DNA of 16,465 nt from Sanchytrium tribonematis (GCA_018985235.1 JADGIG010000135.1:1-16465), one strand, 5' to 3'; shown: positions 1-9,009, numbered from the stretch's first letter. Program-made: numbers and translations. Notes: generated by a model from the sequence alone, not told the origin.

Positions 1-1
1 A

Positions 2-3000
2 GTGATAACTGTGCTTGAATTTGCACCATCTTGTCTTGAAAAGTTTCTCCTAATGGAAAAATTGTTGCACCTTTCATATTTAAAAGTGGAATCATTATAC
101 AAAAAGCTCCCTGTAAGCGATTGTTCATATTTACTAAAGCTCTTCCAAAAATTCAAGTGGCGCGTGGCATTTGCAGAGTTGGAATTTGATCAACAAATCA
201 TTCTGCTGGAGTATTTCAAAGAAATCTACTTTTTTCCTACGGTGAGATCTCAACAATTAATCGGACAATTGCAGAAATTTTGCCGCGGACTACTTGAAAT
301 TTCTGTCAATTGCTTAAGCGCTTCCAAAATCCAAATGGGTTTGAAAAACAATTCCGAAAAGGACCAGATTCTATTGACATTTTCATTTATTTCAAATTGT
401 AAATCTGGAATTGCCCAAGTATTTCGCGCATTTACAAATATATCAGATAGCCCTAATGATTACGAAAATATTTATATTTGGGATAAGATGAAGTTTTTAG
501 AATCGCTTTGTGGATTATTCCAAATTATTTATAGCCATATGAATAAGGGTCATTATTATGTTGATATTTTGTTAAACCTCAAGGACATTTTCAGATTTTG
601 CCCAGAGTTACTATACAAAGTCGGAGATGGTGTTGAATCAGATACTGGTATCGGGAATGCATTCATAATGTTTTTGAATCTACTATCCGGTACTTTAATG
701 ATGAATGATTCATTTTATAAAATCTTAAGTACGGTTCAACTTCGTGCAGAAATTGAACAATCGTGTGAAAATTGTATTACGCTCATGGATAATGCATGGA
801 AGAAGATCTTGCAGCTAAACAAAGGTTGGAAGAACAAAATACAATCGAATTTGCTTCAATATCTTTCGCCGTTGTACATTATTGAGACAATTTTGAAACC
901 GATACAAAGCTTAAGTATCGATAACATGAAAGATAAGATCGATATTATGATTACTGAAATTAAAGAAGAGTCGGAAATGCTTGATTTAAACATCAATGAT
1001 CTACTAAACGAGGCGTTAATTCTTCGCAAATTGCCTACCATTACCAAAGAATTTAATAAGCCATTGAAAATGTCCAAGGCACCTAAGCTGAAAAATGAGA
1101 ATATGGAAGATATGATTGATTCTGTGATTCCTCAAAAGCGAGAATCAACGGTTGATTTGGCCAACGTTCAACGTGAAGCAAAAATCGTTGATACTGATAA
1201 GATTGTAAAAAAGTACAAACCAGATTTCAGCCCACCTGTTGCATTAAGTCATAAAATATACAGTCATCAGCCTGTGCCAGAATTGACAATTACAACCCTT
1301 CTTTCAGAATTATTGGCTTGGGATATAGATACGCTCAATGCGAAACCTTCTTTTAGGAAGGAAATTGGGAGAAAATCATCTCTTAATTTGACACCTCTTC
1401 CCCAAGCGTATCAAAATGTTAATGACTATCACAATGCTTATCAGCCTTTGATTTTATTTGAACTGTATGAGTCCATTCTACAGGCTTTTGATGAAGATGA
1501 CTTAGGGCCAGAAGAGTTTGGCAAGATGTCCTCAATTCAATTTATTGATGACTTTGCAGAAATTTCGACAGACTTGAAGAAGAAAGACGGCCATTTTTAT
1601 CTCGAGAATGACATCGTTTGCTGTAAAATTGAAGGAGGAAGTGACAGATTCTTGGGCTTTATCGTAGACTCACAATTGAAATCCGGAAAATTGATAGTTA
1701 GATTTAAGTTTCATGCAAAACTGATTCAGCGAAGGTGTAAAATTGATACAAAATTCAGTTTTAAAAAAATAGTCAGTGCAACAACTTCAATCAGAGAGTA
1801 TACCGCTTTTGGCAATATTGCACATTTTCCACTTTGTCGCGATATAATCAACGCAAAAATTGAAGCGCCTTTGCAGAATACAATACACGAGATCAAGATT
1901 CAAAAAATTTGTGAATTTTTTCTTTTAAATGAACCTCAACAAAGAGCGGTGACAAACAGTGTGACTCGTAAAAAAGGGTTCTCGCTTATTCAAGGGCCCC
2001 CCGGAACTGGAAAGACTAAAACGATTGTAAGTATTGTTAATTCTCTTTTACTGCATCCGCCAGGATTAGGAAATAGAATTCGAGTTCCTCAAGCAACTCA
2101 AGGTCGTCCGTTTTCTCAAGTGTTAGTTTGTGCTCCTAGTAATGCAGCAATAGATGAGATAATCAGAAGGCTGCTTTCTGGAATATATGACACGCAATAT
2201 GACAAAACCATTTACCCCCAGATTGTGCGTCTTGGAGTACAAGACCAAATAGCTTCTGATGTTTCACATGTGAGCCTAGATAATATAGTTAATGTTAAAA
2301 TTGATGAAAAAATTCAAAGCATGAAAGACGAGGAAGAAAAGAAGGCAACAGCTACTTTGAGTCAATTAGAACAATTGCCGTTAGACATGAGAGATGGAAG
2401 CGAAAAAGCTGAAATCGAGAAATTGAAGAGTTTTATCGACAAGGCGCGTCAGAAACGAAGTTGGTCTGCAGGTAATGAGGATTCACGACAAGCTGTACGT
2501 ACAGAAGTATTGAAGAATGCAGCAATCATTTGCACGACACTATCAGGCGCTGGTCATGACTTTTTGTCGCGGGCAAATTTAAAACTAAAATATGTAGTAA
2601 TAGACGAAGCTGCCCAAAGCGTGGAGCTTAGCTGTTTGATCCCGATGCAGCATGGATGTGAGGTTTGTATTTTGGTAGGTGACCACAAACAATTGCCACC
2701 TACAGTATTATCAAAAGTTGCCAAACAATACAACTACGAACAAAGCTTATTTGATCGACTCTATGGACAAAATTCTGACAAATGTGAATTGCTTTCAGTT
2801 CAATATCGTATGCATCCTGACATTAGCAAATTTCCGTCTGAAATATTTTATGATGGTCTTCTTGAAGATGGTATAAATTTGCATGACTGGACAATGCCAT
2901 GGCATTTCCAGAAAGATTTGGGAGCTTTTAGATTTTTCGACGTTAGTGGAAAACACCAAAGTCAAAAAAATTCTTTATCCAATAGAGACGAGGCTTATGC

Positions 3001-3464
3001 GGTAGTAGATCTCATCCACCTAATTTGTTCATCAAATCCGGAAATTTCTGTAATTTTCTTTCATTTAGTTTAACAAAAGAATCAACATAATCGCGCCATA
3101 TAAATCTCAAGTCAGATTAATAAGCACCGAAGTTCGTCGTGCCTTTGGAAAGGATAACTCAAAAAATATCAAAATTTCAAGTGTAGATGGGTATCAAGGA
3201 CAGGAGTCCGATATAATCATACTATCGACTGTGAGAGGATATAGTCCATCTGGATCCATAGGATTTTTGAAAGATATTCGACGTATGAATGTCGCTCTTA
3301 CGCGAGCAAAGTTTTCAATGTTTATATGCGGAAATGCAAAAAGTTTGGCAGAAAATGAATTTTGGAAGCAGCTCATTGACCACGCAAAATCAAGGAACTT
3401 TTTTAGCGCAAAAAAGCCTCCTCGCGCAGATTATAAAATAAGAATTCATAATTTATCAAAATAA
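2..3464 (+). CDS. SEN1: Sen1/senataxin-type superfamily 1B RNA/DNA helicase (5' partial, one 19-nt intron)
   Basis: Sen1-family helicases unwind RNA and RNA:DNA hybrids, act in Pol II termination of short transcripts and resolve R-loops in the nucleus. The frame is open to the left edge, so the N-terminus is missing. Exons are 2-3049 and 3069-3464, giving about 1147 residues. Residues 1 to about 500 are helical, like the Sen1 N-terminal domain, followed by a beta-barrel region (about 530-620). The helicase core has the Walker A motif GPPGTGKT (from residue 665), DEAAQ (from 868), VGDHKQLPPT and QYRMHP. After the intron come VDGYQGQES and RMNVALTRAK. Motifs V and VI are found only after the frame change at 3050-3068, so exon 2 belongs to this gene. 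The charged insertion between the Walker A and DEAAQ motifs corresponds to the Sen1 'prong'. The protein ends soon after motif VI, with no long C-terminal tail as in yeast Sen1. Its stop codon lies 2 bp from that of the convergent gene. Confidence 0.93.
3050..3068 (+). other. 19-nt spliceosomal intron in SEN1
   Basis: The sequence is GTAATTTTCTTTCATTTAG. It has GT and AG ends, lies between two codons (phase 0), and its removal joins ...NPEIS to FNKRINIIAPYKSQ, restoring the helicase spacing before motif V. If it is not removed, the frame stops at 3071-3073. A TTCAT element puts an A six bases from the 3' end, where a branch point could sit. Inferred from frame and conservation; not shown by transcripts. 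Confidence 0.85.
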
Positions 3465-3471
3465 ATTTATT
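3460..3471. terminator. Palindromic double poly(A) signal shared by two convergent genes
   Basis: AATAAATTTATT is a perfect 12-bp palindrome, so each strand reads AATAAA. On the + strand the hexamer (3460-3465) contains the SEN1 stop TAA (3462-3464). On the - strand it (3471-3466) contains the stop TAA of the small convergent gene (3469-3467). AATAAA is the classical cleavage/polyadenylation hexamer; use as such here is inference. Confidence 0.6.
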
Positions 3472-3748
3472 GATTTTTGTTTTCAAGGTATTTCAAAAAA
3501 TTATCGGCAATTTCGGATGTACTAGCATCCACAATCAGCTCTGAAGGAGATTCACTGGCATCACAGATAGATTCCAAAATACGATTCCAGCTATCTTCCA
3601 CAGGTTTGGATGACCAACTCACGTTTGAATATATTCGTATGATTTTCTCAAAAGATTTTACGTCATATTTTAACTCTTCAGTCAACGAAAAATCTCTTTG
3701 GAGAAACAGCTTTTGCTGAGTTCTAGTTCTTTGAGTTTGCTGGCTCAT
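3467..3748 (-). CDS. Small hypothetical protein, 93 aa
   Basis: I do not recognise this protein. It opens with ATG at 3748-3746 (MSQQTQRTRTQQK). It has a basic, Gln/Arg-rich N-terminus of about 13 residues, a middle rich in Lys, Phe and Trp (residues about 14-60, with VSWSSKPVEDSWNRI), and an acidic Ser/Glu/Asp-rich C-terminal third ending NFLKYLENKNQ that is probably helical. There is no signal peptide or membrane segment. It is favoured as a real gene because it fills the space between SEN1 and kinesin-5, its stop is fused to an AATAAA hexamer as in neighbouring genes, and it is divergent from kinesin-5 with 177 bp between starts. An 80-codon open frame lies antisense at 3477-3719 but starts inside the gene and has no such context. 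Function unknown. Confidence 0.55.
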   Translation of the reverse strand: MSQQTQRTRTQQKLFLQRDFSLTEELKYDVKSFEKIIRIYSNVSWSSKPVEDSWNRILESICDASESPSELIVDASTSEIADNFLKYLENKNQ

Positions 3749-3925
3749 TGAGTAAATTCAGGGGGAGAAATCGAAAATAATAGGTTAATTATGTTTCCAA
3801 GGAATTCATAATTATCGAGTTTAACTAAGTAGTGCTTTTATAAACTGTATCGTTGGGTCGACGTTAATTGTGGTCAGTTATTTAAATAATTCAAGCAACA
3901 CGGAGATATTTTTCTAAACCAAAAA
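3749..3925. promoter_or_regulatory. Divergent intergenic region, hypothetical gene / kinesin-5
   Basis: This 177-bp gap lies between two start codons pointing apart and must hold both promoters and 5' UTRs unless these extend into coding sequence. It is AT-rich, with a TATA-like TTTTATAAAC around 3837-3846 and a GTCGACGTTAA stretch near 3857. The A-rich run just before the kinesin ATG (CCAAAAAATG) suits efficient initiation. I see no RNA gene in it. Confidence 0.45.
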
Positions 3926-6900
3926 ATGTCCATGGTCGATGAAGAAACAATACAAGTTCTTGTCCGAATTAGGCCAACCAAGAAAGATTCTGTAGTCATA
4001 GCGGACCCATTAACTGGAAGGCAGCTTCAAATTCCTTGCAACGCTTCTGCTTTAGCGCCAACCAAGACATTTTTGTTTGATAAAGTTCTAGGGACTTTGG
4101 TCGACAATAAAACTGTTTTCCAACAAGTGCAGCCATTAATTGATCAAGTTCTTCAGGGATTTAATGCCACGATTTTAGCATATGGACAGACGTCCACTGG
4201 TAAAACTCATACCATTCTTGGAAACACAAGTTTACAGGATGGCCGACTGGGAAGAGATGCCGGAATAATTCCACGAGCTATTAACTATATCTTCGATCAA
4301 CTCGATAAGAAGAAAGGCGATATTTTAGACTACAGTATTCGAATTAGCTATTTAGAATTATACAACGAGGATCTTAGAGATTTGTTAGTCGAAAATACTG
4401 AGTCTCTGAAAATCTTCGAGGAAAACAAAAAAATTCTTGTTCAAGGTATGGAGGAAATGCTAGTGAGAAATCTTCACCATTGCCTTGAAATGGTGCAGAT
4501 AGCAAGCGAGAAAAGACAAACTGCAACTACTCTTTGTAATGAAAAGTCTAGCAGAAGTCATACAATTTTTGTAATGCAGGTATTACAAAGAGAGGTGGTG
4601 AATGGAAAAGAAATTTTGCGCCTGGGAAAATTAAACTTGGTTGATTTGGCTGGTAGTGAAAGTATCGGAAAAAGTGGCGTTGAAAAAAAAGGACAAAGAG
4701 AAGCAGGACTTATCAATCAATCATTGCTAACACTAGGGCGCGTAATTAATGCTTTGGTTGACAAAAATAGCCATATTCCTTATCGCGAATCTAAATTGAC
4801 CCGACTTTTGAAAGATTCATTGGGCGGACACACCAAGACTACTTTGATTGCAACGATTTCGGGTGAAAAATCCAGTTTAGAAGAGACTCTCAGCACCCTT
4901 GATTATAGCCATCGAGCGAAAAATATAAAAGTACGACCCCAAATTAATCAACGAATCACAAAACAGGAATTGATGAAAGGGTATATGGGAGAAATTGAAA
5001 CATTAAGAAAGGAATTAATTGCTACAAGATCTAAAAATGGAGTTTATTTTCCTGTAGAGCAGTACGAAGAATTGATGAATGAACACCATGTTATTAAACA
5101 AAAGAATGGAATACTAAACCAGCAGGTTGAGTCTCTTGAAGGAGCAGTGACTTCTTTGATGAGTGAAAACCAACAATATTCGGATCGAATTTCGGAATTA
5201 GAAGACACGCTAAAGAATCAATCTCAAAAATATTTTCAACTGAGTGATAAATTTATTCAAGAAAAAGCTCTAAATAATCAACAAACTATTAAAGATCACC
5301 ACTTAATGCGATACGCATCGCAACTAGAAGAAAATTTTAACAATAACACCATCTATACTAAAAAAGTTGAAGCAGAATTAAATCAGTATTACACATTTTT
5401 GGAATATTTTTCAAACTTAAATCGCCAGAATATCGATGCGCACATCATTCACGCTGGGAATCAGCTATCTAATTTGAAAAGCGCAGCATCTAGTTTGAAC
5501 TTAGCTACTGAACTAAACGATTGTTTTAATTTAATTTTTTCGAAACAAAGTCAAGTCTTGGATAACATCCTTGGTTGTGATCTTGATTCCTATATCGCTA
5601 AAATAATTGAAAACATTAATAGAGGATTGTCTACCCACAATTTGGAAGTTGATTTAAATATGGGTAACTCTGTTATATTTAACAATTTGAAGGCGATTAT
5701 CGAGCAACTTTTTCAGAATGTTACTCACAATTTGAAAATTTTACGCGATAAAACATCTAGTATTTGTGTTGATTTTATTGCAAACTACAAAAATCGAAAT
5801 GAAAATCTCATTTCAATTATCGAAAATCACCGAGGTTATTTAGAAGATTTTTCAAAGTATTGCGACGAGTCTTTGTCAAATATTATAGTAATTTCAAACA
5901 CAAATTTGAAAAAATTTAGCAATGCTTGTATCTATGAACTTAAATATCTCGAAAAATTATACAACAACGAAAGGGAAAAAGTGATGGATTTACAAGTGAA
6001 GCACAAAAAATCAATGTATGATTTCATTGATAATTTTGCAAGTGCACTGAAAAACAAAATCGAAACTAACGTTGCCGATAGCGTTTCCGTCGCAGAAGCT
6101 TCGAAAGCTACTATATTAGAGTCCTCCGCTAAATCTGAATCAAGTATTGAAATTGGAAGTTCCGTGTACAGTGCTGGTTTAAAAGAAAGTTTCGATAAGT
6201 TTGGTAATTATAAAAGCGATACATTTCAGTCTGTGGGTCTAAATCTTGATAATCTTAGAGATGTAGTAAACTCTGACTTTGAAAAACATACTAACGGGTC
6301 TCTTGGCCAATACAATTCTGTGATTGACTCATTTTCATCAGAACTGGTCGAAGAATCAGGAAAGTTAGACATTGAATTTAAAAGTTTTTCATACTTATTT
6401 AGATTTCAAAAGCAATTCAGAAAAACAAAATGTATACAAAACCATTCATAGGAATTTATATGAAAAGTATATTAGTGAAACGAAAATTTTGGGACTTTCC
6501 CAAACCAAAATTTTGGGCAGTATACGGGAAGCTCAGAATGAATTTTTAAACAGCGTATACCTAGTTAACAACGCGCAGGGTTCGCATTTGGAAGATGTCA
6601 ATAGAAATATTGTCGCAGCGTCTAGAAATGAGGAAAATTTTAGAATCGTTCCAAATGATCGCAAAACTCCAGAAAGTATTAGAAGGCTGACATTTAACTT
6701 GCCAAAAAATAACGCAATACTTTTTGCGGATGAATTTAAATCTAGAATCTCAAAAATTCTTCTAGAATTACCAAATCAGGAAGTGGAAACCATACTATCA
6801 GCTATTGATCAAGAAGTCGAAGTAGTAGCTACCAAATACAATGAGATTACATGCGACCTATTGAACTCACATTGCGCGAGTCCACCAAAGAAAATCAGAA

Positions 6901-7004
6901 GATTAGACTCTTATAGTGGAGAGCTCCAACCCATGCAAGAAAGTAAAATTCCCTCAATACCCGTACTTCGACATAAGCAGGACTCCAAAACAGATTTGAA
7001 ATAA
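3926..7004 (+). CDS. bimC: Kinesin-5 (BimC/Eg5/Cut7 family) spindle motor, one 19-nt intron
   Basis: Kinesin-5 forms bipolar homotetramers that slide antiparallel microtubules apart to build the mitotic spindle. Exons 3926-6383 and 6403-7004 give 1019 residues, normal for the family. The N-terminal motor (about 8-345) has the P-loop GQTSTGKT (87-94), switch I NEKSSRSH (205-212), switch II LVDLAGSE (238-245) and YRESKLTRLLKDSLGG. The neck RAKNIKVRPQINQ followed by EIETLRKELIATRSKNGVYF is diagnostic for kinesin-5. A coiled-coil stalk follows. The tail, encoded after the intron, holds RKTPESIRRLTFNLP, a plausible but degenerate BimC box with a Thr-Pro site for Cdk1. The P-loop has Ser where most kinesin-5 proteins have Gly. 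Near the start of exon 2 an 8-residue unit is repeated (TKILGLSQ, TKILGSIR). Without the intron the frame stops at 6451 and the tail is lost. The stop TAA sits within AATAAA, 6 bp from the convergent Mei2-like stop. Confidence 0.95.
6384..6402 (+). other. 19-nt spliceosomal intron in kinesin-5
   Basis: The sequence is GTTTTTCATACTTATTTAG, phase 1 (splits an Asn codon). It has the same length and the same ATTTAG ending as the SEN1 intron, and CTTAT, a fungal CTNAY branch-site match, puts an A six bases from the end. Removal joins the stalk frame (open to 6451) with the tail frame (open to 7004), and the joined CDS is exactly 1020 codons with stop. Inferred, not shown by transcripts. Confidence 0.8.
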
Positions 7005-7005
7005 A
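7000..7005 (+). terminator. AATAAA overlapping the kinesin-5 stop codon
   Basis: The hexamer contains the stop TAA at 7002-7004. With only 6 bp to the convergent stop at 7011, cleavage would fall inside the Mei2-like coding region on the other strand. Its role in polyadenylation is inferred from the motif alone. Confidence 0.5.
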
Positions 7006-7010
7006 AACTT

Positions 7011-7940
7011 TTACTTGTTACCGTTTAATTGACTTTGAAGAGCATAAAGTTGCTGTAAAACTTGAAGCTGTTGATTTGTGTTATTAGAAATTTGAGGGGA
7101 TACCTGGATTTGTGGTTGAGATTGGAAAGTTGCCAGTGTGCTGATATTAGGAAGTCCTTGGGCTATTTGTTTTGGCTGAGTGGCTGCACTTAAAATGGCT
7201 TGAAGTGCAAGATTTGAAGGAACGGTTGCTGCAGATTGTGCCGTGTAAGCGTTATGACTTGATGAAGCATGTTGGTTGGTGTAAAAGCTTTCTTGATCAG
7301 ATGATGACTTGCCTTTCCGGAACTTTTCCTGCTTAACAAGGTTTTTCGCGCCAATGTCCCAGCTTATTTCGCAGGTTATTTCGATATCACCGAGCGATAG
7401 TTTCGTATCTTTAATTGCTTGGTAAGCTTTTACGCAATCGCGAGAATCATAAAATTCAACAAATTTGTTACGATGACCATCGCGCAGATTTCTGACATCC
7501 ATCACTTCTCCATACGTAGAAAAGTGTTGAGCAATGTCTTCGATTAAAATATTACCAGATAAGGTTAAGAATAAAGTTCCTTGATTATCTTGAGTGGTGC
7601 AATGATTCTGATTGGTGTTCCCCTTTGGTGTTGAATAATGGACTTCGACAGTCCGTTTACCGATTTTGGTATTATTAATTTCGCGAAAAGCTCGTTCAGA
7701 AGCACGAATATCATAAAAAGTAATAAAAGCGATGCCTCTATCTTTGATAAGAGAAAAAGATCGTTTGATTTCACCAAATTTTGAAAAGATATCAAGAATA
7801 TCCTCCTCTGTGACTTCATAGGCAATATTTCGAATGAATAAAGTTCTTACAGAAGTATTTTTAATATCAAGCTTTCTTCCAAGATTGTTATATGGTTGAT
7901 GCGTATTGCTGTTACCAGTAGAATGTCGATTTTCTCTCAT
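7011..7940 (-). CDS. mei2: Mei2-like protein with two RRM domains
   Basis: Mei2-family proteins bind RNA; in fission yeast Mei2 drives entry into meiosis. The frame is open back to 7994, but only through a TTG; the first ATG is at 7940-7938, giving 309 residues (MRENRHSTGNSN...). RRM1 spans about 32-104, with RNP2 LFIRNI and RNP1 RGIAFITF (68-75). RRM2 spans about 121-193, with LFLTLS and a degenerate RNP1, RNKFVEF. The order RTLFIRNI ... FYDIRA ... STPKGN ... QGTLF ... KFVEFYDSRD matches the RRM1-RRM2 pair of Mei2-like proteins closely. The remaining 115 or so residues are low-complexity, rich in Gln, Ala, Ser and Asn. The C-terminal RRM3, the most conserved part of classical Mei2, is absent. 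Its meiotic role is therefore uncertain; a general mRNA-regulator role is equally possible. It lies downstream of the septin gene in the same direction, 79 bp away. Confidence 0.85.
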   Translation of the reverse strand: MRENRHSTGNSNTHQPYNNLGRKLDIKNTSVRTLFIRNIAYEVTEEDILDIFSKFGEIKRSFSLIKDRGIAFITFYDIRASERAFREINNTKIGKRTVEVHYSTPKGNTNQNHCTTQDNQGTLFLTLSGNILIEDIAQHFSTYGEVMDVRNLRDGHRNKFVEFYDSRDCVKAYQAIKDTKLSLGDIEITCEISWDIGAKNLVKQEKFRKGKSSSDQESFYTNQHASSSHNAYTAQSAATVPSNLALQAILSAATQPKQIAQGLPNISTLATFQSQPQIQVSPQISNNTNQQLQVLQQLYALQSQLNGNK

Positions 7941-8019
7941 GTTGTTTTGAGTGATTTTGAGGAGTACGCGAGATTTTAAATTTCTTAGAACCAATCAGAT
8001 GCGTCAGAGTTACAAATTT
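7941..8019 (-). promoter_or_regulatory. Short intergenic region upstream of the Mei2-like gene
   Basis: These 79 bp separate the septin stop from the Mei2-like ATG and must carry the end of one gene and the start of the next. CCAATCA at 7991-7997 is a perfect CCAAT-box core for the fungal HAP2/3/5 (NF-Y) complex, next to a TGACGCAT-like element on the - strand. Motif matches this short can occur by chance. Confidence 0.35.
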
Positions 8020-8024
8020 TTATT
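8019..8024 (-). terminator. AATAAA overlapping the septin stop codon
   Basis: On the - strand the septin ends CAAAAATAAAAATTT, so its stop TAA (8022-8020) lies inside the hexamer AATAAA. This is the same arrangement as for SEN1, the small convergent gene and kinesin-5. Use as a poly(A) signal is inference. Confidence 0.5.
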
Positions 8025-9009
8025 TTTGGATTGCGCTCAACTGTTCAAGATTTCCGTAAAAGCTATGAATGGAGTAGACTCTATCCGGGTCAATTTTGCG
8101 ATCTAGACCAGGCAAGTCATTAATCGATTTCCTATTAATTTGGGCTGCTGATTCCTCCGCATTTCCTGGAGTTCCTAAAGTTTGCTCTATTGCTTGTTGC
8201 CTAGATAAAAGCTTGTGAGTGCGATACTTTTCATAAAATTGCAATTGAGTTGTGTTTTTTAATGCAAAGTAACTTGTTACAAGCAAGCAATGAACCAAAT
8301 GCACTAGATTTGTATGTTCTGGATTTTTGATTTCCAGATTTCCCCATGGGAAAGATTTTCCCAACAAACCCTCTTCCTCATCTGTATCACAGATAAGAAA
8401 TGGCACAAGAGCCGCCATGGCCTTATCTTCGTCGAACATCTCACCTTCTTCTGGATCGATAAAAGGAAAAATAGGAATTTCCTGACTTTTCATTGTTTCC
8501 CTAACCAAATTTTTCCATGTTTCCCTAAGCTTGCAACTCATTGAATCGGCATGAGAAAGTACAGGAATTACATTTGCCACCATGCACAATCTCTTCATGA
8601 CTTCGATATCACCACCAAGCATATCCTGCATAGGCGACAAAACATACAAAATACAATCAACCATCGTGTTTTTTTGAGCTGCTCTTCGAAGTCTTTTTAC
8701 TTTTAGCTCCTCCATCAATTGTAGTTCATATTGCTTTTCGATAAATTTCAAGATATCAGTCATAATTTCCAAATCAACTTTATCGTTCGGATTAAAGGAA
8801 AAACCATTCGAGTCTACTAAAGTTAGATTGGTTTTATCTTTGTTGTATTCAATAGGACCTGTGTATATTGTTAAATGGCCCTCTTCCTTCACATTTGGAT
8901 CTGCACCAAAATATTTGTACAAGGTATGGGCAAATGCAGTTTTCCCTGATCCTTTTCGTCCGACAATCATCAAGTTAAGAGAATTGAGCTTTGTAGTCTT
9001 TGGCTCCAT
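8020..9009 (-). CDS. Divergent septin GTPase, no C-terminal coiled coil
   Basis: Septins are GTP-binding proteins that assemble into filaments at membranes, for example at division sites. The first ATG is at 9009-9007, giving 329 residues; the frame reaches 9021 only through a TTG. An in-frame stop lies further upstream and there is no AG between it and the ATG, so an extra 5' exon is unlikely. The protein has a P-loop GRKGSGKT (17-24), a G3-position DSNGF (66-70; usually DTPGF), a G4-position SHAD (152-155; usually AKAD) and a septin unique element beginning KSFPWGNLEI (218-227; usually RxYPWG). The GTPase domain fills most of the protein. The usual polybasic N-terminal segment and C-terminal coiled coil are missing. 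The altered G3 and G4 motifs suggest weak or altered nucleotide handling. It probably partners with canonical septins encoded elsewhere. Confidence 0.85.
   Translation of the reverse strand: MEPKTTKLNSLNLMIVGRKGSGKTAFAHTLYKYFGADPNVKEEGHLTIYTGPIEYNKDKTNLTLVDSNGFSFNPNDKVDLEIMTDILKFIEKQYELQLMEELKVKRLRRAAQKNTMVDCILYVLSPMQDMLGGDIEVMKRLCMVANVIPVLSHADSMSCKLRETWKNLVRETMKSQEIPIFPFIDPEEGEMFDEDKAMAALVPFLICDTDEEEGLLGKSFPWGNLEIKNPEHTNLVHLVHCLLVTSYFALKNTTQLQFYEKYRTHKLLSRQQAIEQTLGTPGNAEESAAQINRKSINDLPGLDRKIDPDRVYSIHSFYGNLEQLSAIQK

Noticed and set aside
3050-3080. SEN1 as a pseudogene or a programmed frameshift
   Set aside because: All helicase motifs are intact on both sides, and a GT...AG segment removes the break cleanly; the same solution works in kinesin-5.
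3477-3719. 80-codon + strand frame antisense to the small hypothetical gene
   Set aside because: It lacks recognisable domains and its context is poor; the - strand frame has an ATG, more length and an AATAAA-fused stop.
6432-6451. Alternative 20-nt intron GTATACAAAACCATTCATAG in kinesin-5
   Set aside because: Removal of 20 nt leads into the wrong frame; only a length of 3n+1 joins the stalk to the tail frame, which the 19-nt candidate does.
7941-7994. 18-residue N-terminal extension of the Mei2-like protein
   Set aside because: It begins with TTG, not ATG, and no upstream ATG or convincing 5' exon is seen. The septin (9010-9021) and FRS2 (13782-13850) extensions were dropped for the same reason.
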